Assembly (NCBI GenBank): GCA_001586195.1 | Contig: CP014609.1 | Span: forward strand, 1,586,001 to 1,650,000 | DNA from: Solibacillus silvestris | Lineage (GTDB): Bacteria > Bacillota > Bacilli > Bacillales_A > Planococcaceae | Direction of reading: 5' to 3' | Length of the DNA stretch: 64,000 nt | Part shown: positions 1-7,115 of the stretch, one piece after another | How the letters are laid out: every line of letters starts with the position of its first letter | Numbering within the stretch: position 1 is the first letter of the stretch | Notes under the pieces: model-generated | What the model saw: the letters and a program-made list of their open reading frames with translations, nothing else | Database searches by the model: none | What the model was told of the DNA's origin: nothing | Made by a program: the position numbers and the translations under genes

Positions 1-296
1 TCCGACGGTAAGGCCCAGTGTAGAGGATAAAGATATCGCATTTTGTCAATAGAATGGTGTGACGAAAAAATATTGTTTTAGGTGAAAGAATACTCCTTAA
101 ATCTGCTTTTTTATTTACTATAGTTTTTATCTATCAAAATTATAGGAAGTATCTAATGGACGAAAGACGAATCTCTCATTACAATATAGATAAGGCGATT
201 AAAAAATTAGGTGTAACAGATTTTTTAATGGCTATATGGATTTACAGAAATTCATCGTAACATCGAACTAAAAATATTATTTTGGGGTGATTGTTA
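1..296. other. Left-edge region without a supported gene
   Basis: No convincing gene is seen. A 34-codon frame runs from ATG 156 to TAA 260 on the plus strand behind a weak AGGAAG; it has no recognisable similarity and I do not call it. The first 50 bases could hold the end of a gene outside the window, but each open frame is too short to judge. The ribosome site for the next gene (GGGGTGA, 284-290) closes the stretch. Confidence 0.4.
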
Positions 297-1817
297 ATGG
301 GAAAAGATTTAAGTCAGTTCATCAGAAATGAAGCGTTTTTAAACAAAGTTGTTTCAGCAGAGGAAGCCGCGTCTTGGATTGAAGACGGCATGAATCTGGG
401 AATGAGTGGTTTTACACTTTTCGGAGAGCCTAAAGAATTTCCTCTTGCACTTTCTAAACGGGGAGAGCAGGAAAATTTCAAAGTAAATCTATATACAGGG
501 GCATCATTAGGTCCCACTGCCGACCAATCGATGGCAGAAGCAGGCATCATCAACTTACGTGTGCCTTATCAAGGTAATGCGATTATGCGCGGTAAAATCA
601 ACAACGGGGAAATTTACTATATTGATCAGCATTTATCACATACAGCGGAAGAAGTACGTAAAGGTTCACTAGGTAAAATTGATTATGCGATTATTGAAGC
701 AGCAGCAATTACAGAAGACGGTCTCGTGATTCCGACAGGTTCTGTAGGGAACTCACCGATTTTTGTAGAAAAAGCTGAAAACGTAATTATCGAAATTAAT
801 ACAACAGCCCCAAAAGCATATGAAGGGCTTCATGATATTTATGTTCAAAAAGCACAAGGCGAGCGTAAAGAAATTCCTATCTACAATACAGGGGACCGAA
901 TTGGTGAAATCGGAATTAAAGTCGATCCTGCGAAAGTAAAAGGGATTGTTTTATCGGAGCAGCCGGATATTCCGTCACCATTATTCGAGCCAAACGAGGA
1001 AACACAGAAAATTGCCGATAATTTATTAGCATTCTTGGCAAATGAAGTGGAAGTAGGGAATTTACCGGAATCTTTAGCGCCGCTACAATCAGGCGTTGGT
1101 TCGGTAGCAAATGCCGTATTAAACGGCATGCAAAAGTCTCAATTTAAAGATCTTGAAGTATTCTCGGAAGTACTGCAGGATGGTGTGTTTGACCTGATTG
1201 ATGCGGGTATCGTTAAATTCGCGGCAGGTACAGCATTCTCGCTTTCCAAAAAGCGCGTGGACTCACTAGCGGAAGACTTAGAAAAGTACAAAGATAAAAT
1301 TATGTTCCGACCACAGGAAATTTCAAATAACCCGGAAGTAATTCGTCGCTTAGGTGTTATTTCGTTTAACACAGCAATTGAAGTCGACATTTACGGTAAC
1401 GTCAACTCAACTCATGTTAACGGCACAAAGATTATGAACGGTATTGGCGGTTCTGGTGACTTTGCACGTAATGCACGCATTACTATTTTCGTTACATCTT
1501 CATTAGCGAAAAACGGAGCTATTTCAACAATCGTTCCATTCGTTTCACATATCGACCATACAGAACACGATGTCGATGTCATCGTAACGGAGCAGGGCTA
1601 TGCGGACCTTCGTGGACTTCCACCAGTGAAGCGAGCAGAGAAATTGATTGAAATTGCACACCCGAAATATAAAGAACAGTTACGTGCTTATTTCGAAGAG
1701 GCAAAAGAAAAAGTAGGCGGCCAAACACCGCATATCCTTGAAAAAGCATTCTCATTCCATAACAATTTAAAAGAGAATGGGACAATGTTATTTGAAGACG
1801 ACAAAATTAAACACTAA
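297..1817 (+). CDS. Acetyl-CoA hydrolase / succinate CoA-transferase family protein
   Basis: A 506-residue protein of the acetyl-CoA hydrolase/transferase family (Cat1-like), which moves CoA between short-chain acids such as acetate and succinate, or hydrolyses acetyl-CoA, in the cytosol. Visible landmarks are the glycine-rich GIGGSGDFARNA stretch and the C-terminal VTEQGYADLRG motif that carries the family's conserved glutamate region. Length fits the family (about 500). I chose ATG 297 because GGGGTGA ends 6 bases upstream; an in-frame TTG at 291 sits right against that site. The next gene starts 30 bases downstream, so the two may be cotranscribed. The exact acid pair cannot be read from sequence. 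Confidence 0.88.
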   Translation: MGKDLSQFIRNEAFLNKVVSAEEAASWIEDGMNLGMSGFTLFGEPKEFPLALSKRGEQENFKVNLYTGASLGPTADQSMAEAGIINLRVPYQGNAIMRGKINNGEIYYIDQHLSHTAEEVRKGSLGKIDYAIIEAAAITEDGLVIPTGSVGNSPIFVEKAENVIIEINTTAPKAYEGLHDIYVQKAQGERKEIPIYNTGDRIGEIGIKVDPAKVKGIVLSEQPDIPSPLFEPNEETQKIADNLLAFLANEVEVGNLPESLAPLQSGVGSVANAVLNGMQKSQFKDLEVFSEVLQDGVFDLIDAGIVKFAAGTAFSLSKKRVDSLAEDLEKYKDKIMFRPQEISNNPEVIRRLGVISFNTAIEVDIYGNVNSTHVNGTKIMNGIGGSGDFARNARITIFVTSSLAKNGAISTIVPFVSHIDHTEHDVDVIVTEQGYADLRGLPPVKRAEKLIEIAHPKYKEQLRAYFEEAKEKVGGQTPHILEKAFSFHNNLKENGTMLFEDDKIKH

Positions 1818-1847
1818 TGGATAAACAGACAAAGGTGGCGTTTTAAC

Positions 1848-2357
1848 ATGGATGTAAAGTTTCCTATTGGTCCATTGCAAGTACCTGAACAGGTGACACT
1901 TGCCAATGTAAAGGAATGGTTACAACAAACGGAATCATTTACGACACGTTTAAGAGAAGTGGTCGATTCATTAAATGAAGAGCAGTTAAACAAAACTTAC
2001 CGCGAAGGTGCCTGGACAGTTCGTCAGCTTGTTCATCATATTGCTGATTCACAGCTGAACATGTATCAGCGGCTGAAGCTGGCACTAACGGACGATAACC
2101 CGACAGTGCCGGGATTTAATCAAGAAAAGTGGGCAGTACTGCCAGACAATGACTTACCTGTAGAAAGTTCGATTAAAATGCTTGAAGGTATTAATGAGCG
2201 GATCGTTTCGTTAGGTCAACGTATAACTGAAGACCAGCTAAAACGTGAATTTACACATGAGACAAACGGGCCAATCACAGTAGCCAAAAAATTAGCGAAA
2301 TTGGCATGGCATGAAGAGCATCATTTCGCTCATATTAAAATCGCCCTATCAAATTAA
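1848..2357 (+). CDS. DinB/YfiT family protein (bacillithiol S-transferase-like)
   Basis: A 169-residue DinB-superfamily four-helix protein closest to Bacillus YfiT, described as a metal-dependent hydrolase and later as a bacillithiol S-transferase (BstA type). The metal-ligand pattern is visible: WTVRQLVHHIADS near residue 65 and WHEEHHFAHI near the C-terminus supply the conserved histidines. By family it would conjugate the thiol cofactor bacillithiol to electrophiles in the cytosol; that activity is inferred. An AAAGGTGG-type ribosome site precedes ATG 1848. A strong terminator follows directly, so it ends the short transcript begun by the CoA-transferase gene. Confidence 0.8.
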   Translation: MDVKFPIGPLQVPEQVTLANVKEWLQQTESFTTRLREVVDSLNEEQLNKTYREGAWTVRQLVHHIADSQLNMYQRLKLALTDDNPTVPGFNQEKWAVLPDNDLPVESSIKMLEGINERIVSLGQRITEDQLKREFTHETNGPITVAKKLAKLAWHEEHHFAHIKIALSN

Positions 2358-2370
2358 TTCTTTTTATTGT

Positions 2371-2403
2371 AATGGCTTACCAAATAGTGGTAAGCCATTT
2401 TTT
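2371..2403 (+). terminator. Rho-independent terminator after the YfiT-like gene
   Basis: A perfect 10-bp stem ATGGCTTACC/GGTAAGCCAT (2372-2381 with 2389-2398) is followed by a T run. It ends the CoA-transferase/YfiT transcript before the convergent acetyltransferase pair. Confidence 0.88.
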
Positions 2404-2412
2404 GTGAGCGTA

Positions 2413-2853
2413 CTATTTTATTTCCTTATATAAAAAGACGAGACGTTCAAATTCATCAAAGCCATTGTTTTTATAAAAATGTTCTGCTGGAATATTTCGG
2501 TTTGTGAGTAGTGTCATCGATTCAACTGATTTCTCTTTCAACTGGATTTCTAAATAGTTGAGCATCGCTTTTCCAATTCCTTTATTTTGCAACGTTTGAT
2601 CGACGCACATTTCATGGATGAAATATTCATCGCCACTATACCACTTCCGTTGCACGCCCATTATAAAGCCAAGGAGTACACCATTTTCGATAGCAATTAC
2701 ACCTAGAAAATTTGGGGTATTGTAGTAATCGGATAAATACTGGTGCGCACTTTCATCGTTCCAGTTGTCATTCCACGGCTCTGCATTAAATACTTTTATA
2801 AATGTATTTGTACATGTTGCTAAATCGGATTCTTCCATTCTTTTAAATTCCAC
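2413..2853 (-). CDS. GNAT family N-acetyltransferase
   Basis: A 146-residue GNAT-fold acetyltransferase, expected to move an acetyl group from acetyl-CoA to an amine. The acetyl-CoA loop shows as QNKGIGKAMLNYLE around residues 90-103, followed by the typical NRNIPAEHFYKNNGF strand-helix near the C-terminus. The start is GTG 2853, served by AAAGGAG nine bases upstream. It lies 15 bases after the AAC(6')-like gene on the same strand and is probably cotranscribed with it. The substrate cannot be named from sequence. Confidence 0.8.
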   Translation of the reverse strand: MEFKRMEESDLATCTNTFIKVFNAEPWNDNWNDESAHQYLSDYYNTPNFLGVIAIENGVLLGFIMGVQRKWYSGDEYFIHEMCVDQTLQNKGIGKAMLNYLEIQLKEKSVESMTLLTNRNIPAEHFYKNNGFDEFERLVFLYKEIK

Positions 2854-2868
2854 TATGAACCGCTCCTT

Positions 2869-3303
2869 TTAAAGTTTTTTCGTAAAACAGACAATGCGGT
2901 TCGCTTCTGTAAAGCCTAATTTAAGATGAACGTTTAAACTGTCCTTATTAGACAATTCGCAGTCGCTCGCAAACTCTGTACATCCCTTTGCTTTAGCCCA
3001 ATGTTCACATGCTTGTACTAACTGTTGTGCGAAATGCTGTCTACGGGAAGCCTCTACTACATATAAGCCTTCCAAATAGCCAACCGGTGTGGAATGTGTA
3101 CCCTCCACATAGTCAAACCGGAGCTGACATTGTGCAAACCCCATTGGTTCTTCATCGTTAAATGCTAAGAAAATAGTACTGTTCTGGTTTGTAATAACGT
3201 CTTCCATGTTCTGTACGAATTCTTGTAAATCATTACCTGGCCAAAGGAGTAAAGCAAGGTGAGCTGCTGCAGATGCTTGGTCCAGTGTCGCTTCTTTAAT
3301 CAT
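2869..3303 (-). CDS. AAC(6')-type aminoglycoside acetyltransferase-like protein
   Basis: A 144-residue GNAT protein whose C-terminal half follows the AAC(6')-I family pattern: YLEGLYVVEASRR, then CEHWAKAKGCTEFASDCEL, then LGFTEANRIVCFTKKL. By family it would acetylate the 6'-amino group of aminoglycosides using acetyl-CoA. The open frame extends 34 codons further upstream, but ATG 3303 has CAGGAGGAA directly before it and begins the recognisable fold, so I take that start. It precedes a second GNAT gene by 15 bases. Chromosomal copies can be intrinsic genes with weak resistance, so clinical-type resistance is not implied. Confidence 0.8.
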   Translation of the reverse strand: MIKEATLDQASAAAHLALLLWPGNDLQEFVQNMEDVITNQNSTIFLAFNDEEPMGFAQCQLRFDYVEGTHSTPVGYLEGLYVVEASRRQHFAQQLVQACEHWAKAKGCTEFASDCELSNKDSLNVHLKLGFTEANRIVCFTKKL

Positions 3304-3499
3304 AGGTTCCTCCTGTTTTATAGTAATAAGTATGTTTACTATTATAGAATAAAATGGAAGGTGATAGGTGGTTATGCACTGGATCGTAAAAAAAATTATT
3401 TTCATTTAAAGGTCGAGCTATTGCAAAAATTGGAAGGGAAAAGGCTTTTAAAAAGAGAACTCTTTTATATAGCTGATTTAATAAAGGGGAGAAATTGCT

Positions 3500-3871
3500 T
3501 TGAGTAAGTCATTTATTGAACAAGTCCATTATATTCGAATTCCTGTAAAGGATTTAGAAGTGTCTGCACAATGGTACAGTGATATATTAGGGTTCCAATT
3601 ACTAAACAATACTGAGGAAAGAGCCATTTTAAAAGTAAATGAAGGACCATTCTTATTAATCTTAGTTCCTACTGAAGATGAAACATTTGCACATTTCACA
3701 ATTGATAATAACCAGGAATTTAGCATTGGCTTCACGAGTCCTGAACTATCTAAATTTCATCAACACTTAATTGATCATCAAGTTACGGTCGAAGATATAA
3801 AAGAAGATAATGGGCATGCCTTTTTCCACTTTTATGACCCAAATGGGAATAAACTTCAAGTTCACTGGTGA
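3500..3871 (+). CDS. VOC family protein (glyoxalase/bleomycin-resistance fold)
   Basis: A 123-residue vicinal-oxygen-chelate protein. It shows the paired beta-alpha-beta-beta-beta layout: IPVKDLEVSAQWYSDILGFQ at residues 12-31 and FYDPNGNKLQVHW at the C-terminus, which supplies the usual terminal metal or ligand strand. Members include glyoxalase I, fosfomycin thiol transferases and drug-binding proteins; nothing here fixes which. The start is TTG 3500 with AAAGGGGAG about seven bases upstream. It stands alone, convergent with the esterase gene downstream. Confidence 0.8.
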   Translation: MSKSFIEQVHYIRIPVKDLEVSAQWYSDILGFQLLNNTEERAILKVNEGPFLLILVPTEDETFAHFTIDNNQEFSIGFTSPELSKFHQHLIDHQVTVEDIKEDNGHAFFHFYDPNGNKLQVHW

Positions 3872-3992
3872 ATTATGATAAATTTATTACCTAATATCAT
3901 CACACAACAAGAGTGGTGAAAAGGTAAAAAATATTGAAACGAATCTATCTTTCCTTAATACTTTATGTCACAGCGTTTCAACAGAGCCTAAA

Positions 3993-4030
3993 AATAAAAA
4001 GCAAGCCATACGATCAACGTAGGCTTGCTT
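3993..4030 (-). terminator. Terminator of the erythromycin-esterase-like gene
   Basis: Read on the minus strand, AAGCAAGCC pairs with GGCTTGCTT, extended by a CGTA/TACG pair across a one-base bulge, followed by a run of Ts. The stem begins at the stop codon of the minus-strand gene. Confidence 0.8.
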
Positions 4031-5271
4031 TATAAAGGTTTTAAAGCTTTCGTCTGCTCAATGTAAATAAATGCATCGTATCTTGAACCAATATTGGATG
4101 GAACATAATTTCCGTATACTTCATATTCAGGATGGTAGACTACACCAATTGCACGATGGCCAATCCGATCATTGAATAATTTCCGATTCTCATCAGTAAA
4201 AATCAGTATTTTATCTTGTCCGCCAGCTGCGTGGAGCTGTCCTTCCCATGTGTTGAGTTTGGAAGAGGGAACTTGGATTATTTGCAAAGGATCTCCCCAG
4301 CTGTCAGCAGCGATGACCGTACCTTCATACGTCCCGAAGCCGATCGCAAAAGTATTGTCCATTCCATATTGTTCACGAATAAGTTGACCGACGTTGATCA
4401 TCTCATCTTCTTTCATGCTTGTGGCGGATGCATCTCCGATATGTGTATTATGTTCCCAAATAATAATTTTTGCATCATTACCGTGATACTTCAATAATTC
4501 ATTAATCGCTTCCACCATATGTGAATCGCGTGTATTCCACGAGATTGCATCCTGCATCATTTCGCGGTAATACGTTTCAGCATTTTTCGCGACAAGCGCA
4601 TTCATCATGACATTTAAATCTTCCTCATGTTTATTCGAGTACTGTTCCTTGTTATTTCGCAGTGATTTCAGCAAATCTGTTACTTCACGGACACATTCAT
4701 CCGTAAATTGAGCAGTGGAAAGGGCATAATGTTCGGGCATTCTGTTGTAAGGTTCAAAGCAGGAAAATGCCTTCTTTGCGTGCTCAAAATCTGCTTTATA
4801 CTTAGGGTTTTCAGATAAAAAGTGTATTACTTCATCCATCGATTCAAAGAGACTGTATAAATCAATACCATAAAACCCGACTTTATTGCTCAATGTGTCA
4901 TTTTTATCCTTTAGCCACTCTACGAATTCTTTTACTTCTTCATTTGCCCACATCCATTGCGGCCACCGGTTAAAAGATTCCTTTAAAATTGTTGTGGCAG
5001 TTGCATTGTCATCTTCATAACCTTTTACATAGCGGTTTACTGCCTGTGCAGATGGCCAGTCTCCTTCAACAGCGATTATATTAAACCCTTTTTGGTTGAT
5101 CAGAAGTTTAGTTAACTCTGCGCGGACTGTGTAAAACTCCGATGTACCGTGCGACGCTTCACCGATCATCACAATTTGGGCATTTCCAATCGAATCGACA
5201 ATTTTATTTAAACCATGTTCGTTAAAGGGAAGGGCGTGCTCTTTTATTGCAGCTACCAGTTTTCTTGGCAT
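4030..5271 (-). CDS. Erythromycin esterase family protein
   Basis: A 413-residue member of the Ere/EreA-like esterase family. The family signature GEASHGTSEFY is at residues 38-47 (His41 in the position of the catalytic base), followed by AVEGDWP (Glu69) and later IWEHNTHIGDA with another conserved histidine. Characterised relatives hydrolyse the macrolide lactone ring; many chromosomal Bacillus homologues are of unknown substrate. I start at ATG 5271 because the in-frame ATG at 5292 is part of the AAAGGAG ribosome site. It has its own terminator and its upstream region faces the glutathione peroxidase gene. Confidence 0.82.
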   Translation of the reverse strand: MPRKLVAAIKEHALPFNEHGLNKIVDSIGNAQIVMIGEASHGTSEFYTVRAELTKLLINQKGFNIIAVEGDWPSAQAVNRYVKGYEDDNATATTILKESFNRWPQWMWANEEVKEFVEWLKDKNDTLSNKVGFYGIDLYSLFESMDEVIHFLSENPKYKADFEHAKKAFSCFEPYNRMPEHYALSTAQFTDECVREVTDLLKSLRNNKEQYSNKHEEDLNVMMNALVAKNAETYYREMMQDAISWNTRDSHMVEAINELLKYHGNDAKIIIWEHNTHIGDASATSMKEDEMINVGQLIREQYGMDNTFAIGFGTYEGTVIAADSWGDPLQIIQVPSSKLNTWEGQLHAAGGQDKILIFTDENRKLFNDRIGHRAIGVVYHPEYEVYGNYVPSNIGSRYDAFIYIEQTKALKPL

Positions 5272-5594
5272 GTTTTTTTTCGCTCCTTTCATACAACGTT
5301 ATCTTTCCCGTACTACTCATATGAATACCCAGCTGCGTGTAAATTACTCGGGATCATATTAAAAAAACAAAAGAAAATTATTTTGTATAAACATAAAATA
5401 AGTGGTGATGCTAGTAACGATGGTCGGTTAGCCATCGAATGATTTTGGCGCATGATTCCTCGTGAATCCAATGCGCCTTTAATTTTGCTCATTTAATGCT
5501 AATCTTTTTACAACTTTCAGGTTAGTAATTTTGTACTTCGTAGAATTTTATAATATGATAGTTTTATACTAACTGAATTAGGGAGAATGACTTA
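5272..5594. other. Divergent intergenic region with two hairpins
   Basis: This 323-base gap separates the minus-strand esterase gene from the plus-strand peroxidase gene and must hold both promoters. It contains a short hairpin at 5419-5437 (CGATGG/CCATCG arms) and a larger one at 5447-5477. No reading frame with a ribosome site was found; a 75-codon frame crossing 5215-5442 is mostly antisense to the esterase gene. Confidence 0.5.
5443..5486 (+). terminator. Orphan terminator-like hairpin
   Basis: GGCGCAT (5447-5453) pairs with ATGCGCC (5471-5477), with an inner GATTC/GAATC stem, and a T-rich tail follows. No plus-strand gene ends here, so it may end a small RNA or be a leftover. Confidence 0.5.
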
Positions 5595-6155
5595 ATGAGT
5601 ATTTATAATTATTTAGTGAAAAAAACGAACGGTGAGATCCTGTCAATGGAAACTTATCGTGATCAAGTGATGTTGATTGTGAATACGGCAAGTAACTGCG
5701 GATTTACTTTTCAATATGAAGACATGCAAAAGTTATATGAACGCTATGCAGCAAAAGGGTTCACAGTACTATCATTTCCATGCAACCAATTTGGCGAGCA
5801 GAACCCGGAAGACGGAGAAACGTCCGCAAGACAATGCAAGCTACAGTTCGGTGTTACATATCCAGTATTTGATAAAATCGATGTGAATGGCAAAGAGACT
5901 CATCCGCTATTCAACTACTTAAAACACGAGGTTGATTGTCCGGAATTTGTACGTGATACAATGCAGCAAAAACATTTGTACAATACAATTCAAACAAACT
6001 ATCCTGATTATTTAATCGGCCGCAATATTCGCTGGAATTTCACGAAGTTCCTAGTAGACCAAAACGGCCGTGTCATTCAACGTTTTGAGCCGGATGCTTC
6101 ATTCCTGGATATCGAAAATGCGATTGAACAGCTTTTGGAAACTGCAGCTGTATAA
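5595..6155 (+). CDS. Glutathione peroxidase family protein (thiol peroxidase)
   Basis: A 186-residue GPx-family peroxidase that reduces hydroperoxides, in Bacillales probably with thioredoxin or bacillithiol rather than glutathione. The peroxidatic cysteine is Cys35 in NTASNCGFT, the catalytic Gln is Q65 in FPCNQFGEQNP, and the Trp/Asn pair is W147-N148 in WNFTKFLVD. The protein is about 25 residues longer than the usual 158-160; the extra residues (about 111-140) precede the Trp motif. GGGAG lies upstream of ATG 5595. It shares a two-way terminator with the convergent ku gene. Confidence 0.9.
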   Translation: MSIYNYLVKKTNGEILSMETYRDQVMLIVNTASNCGFTFQYEDMQKLYERYAAKGFTVLSFPCNQFGEQNPEDGETSARQCKLQFGVTYPVFDKIDVNGKETHPLFNYLKHEVDCPEFVRDTMQQKHLYNTIQTNYPDYLIGRNIRWNFTKFLVDQNGRVIQRFEPDASFLDIENAIEQLLETAAV

Positions 6156-6167
6156 TAATCACATTAC

Positions 6168-6209
6168 AAATAAAGCCCATTCCTTCAATGGAAATGGGCT
6201 TTATTTTAT
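6168..6209. terminator. Bidirectional terminator between peroxidase and ku genes
   Basis: AATAAAGCCCATTCC pairs with its near-complement GGAAATGGGCTTTATT across a short loop; A and T runs flank both sides, serving both convergent genes. It overlaps the ku stop codon. Confidence 0.85.
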
Positions 6210-7030
6210 GCATTCTTTTTCGTCCTTGTAGTGGTTGCACGTTTTCTCGTTTTCGGCTTCTTCGTCTTATCCAGGGATGCTTGTAATGCGGACATTAAAT
6301 CGGTCACATTATCAGGTAGCGGTCGTTTTTCGTTTGCCACAACCGTACTTTCCGTTTTCTTTTCCTCGATCAGCTGCATGAGCGCTGTACGGTAATCATC
6401 CGTATATTTGGTTGGGTCAAACTCTGTTGTCAATTGTTCAACAAGCATAAGGGCCGTATCCAGTTCCTTTTGCACGACTGCTTCAACACTTGGTATATTC
6501 GGTACATCCCCGACATCTCGCACTTCATCCGGGAAATGAATGATCTCCATAACTAATGTATTTTTATAGACACGGACAATGGCCAATTGCTCTTTTGACC
6601 GGATCGTAATTTTAGCGACACCGATTTTACCTGATTCCTCCAACGTTTTTCGTAATAGGACATAAGCTTTTCCACCTGTATTATCAGGTGATAAATAGTA
6701 TGTTTTTTCAAAATAAATCGGATCAATTTCTTCCAGCTTAACAAAATCTATAATCTCTACGGATTTGTCCTCATTTTCTTTACGCAAGTTTTCCAAATCC
6801 TCTTCATCCAAAACGACGAATTTGTTCTTTGTATACTCGTATGCCTTTACGATATCTTCATCTTTTACTTCTGCCTGACATCCTTCACACACCTTTTTGT
6901 AGCTGATCGGTGTATGGCATTCCTTATGGAGCTGCCGAAGTTTAACGTCTTTATTTTCAGTTGCGGCATGTAGCTTTACGGGAATATTTACTAAGCCAAA
7001 ACTAATACTACCTTTCCAGACAGTATGCAT
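6206..7030 (-). CDS. ku: Non-homologous end-joining protein Ku
   Basis: A 274-residue bacterial Ku that dimerises around broken DNA ends and recruits LigD. The N-terminus WKGSISFGLVNIPVKL (residues 5-20) is the family hallmark, the Ku core runs to about residue 230, and the C-terminus is a basic Lys/Arg/Thr tail that in this family binds DNA. GAGGTGA stands before ATG 7030. The gene is divergent from ligD 85 bases away, whereas in B. subtilis ykoV and ykoU lie in one orientation. A sigma-G-like promoter lies upstream, suggesting forespore expression, as known for B. subtilis. Confidence 0.95.
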   Translation of the reverse strand: MHTVWKGSISFGLVNIPVKLHAATENKDVKLRQLHKECHTPISYKKVCEGCQAEVKDEDIVKAYEYTKNKFVVLDEEDLENLRKENEDKSVEIIDFVKLEEIDPIYFEKTYYLSPDNTGGKAYVLLRKTLEESGKIGVAKITIRSKEQLAIVRVYKNTLVMEIIHFPDEVRDVGDVPNIPSVEAVVQKELDTALMLVEQLTTEFDPTKYTDDYRTALMQLIEEKKTESTVVANEKRPLPDNVTDLMSALQASLDKTKKPKTRKRATTTRTKKNA

Positions 7031-7050
7031 GTTGTCACCTCATTTTTCCT

Positions 7051-7080
7051 TACTATGGGACTAAAAATTTAATTTATGTA
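7051..7080 (-). promoter_or_regulatory. Sigma-G-like promoter of ku
   Basis: On the minus strand TACATA (7075-7080) and CATAGTA (7051-7057) are spaced by 17 bases; CATAGTA fits the sigma-F/G -10 form CATNNTA and TACATA matches TGNATA at four positions. A start about 13 bases before the ATG would keep the GAGGTGA site. On the other strand a weaker CATAAATA (7103-7110) lies only six bases before the ligD ATG. Confidence 0.5.
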
Positions 7081-7115
7081 TTGTCTGCGAAAAAAAACAA
7101 AGCATAAATATAAAA

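Noticed and set aside
156-260. 34-codon frame near the left edge
   Set aside because: Weak AGGAAG site, no terminator, no similarity; too little support for a gene.
3259-3507. 82-codon plus-strand frame
   Set aside because: It starts antisense inside the AAC(6')-like gene, has no ribosome site and its composition is not protein-like.
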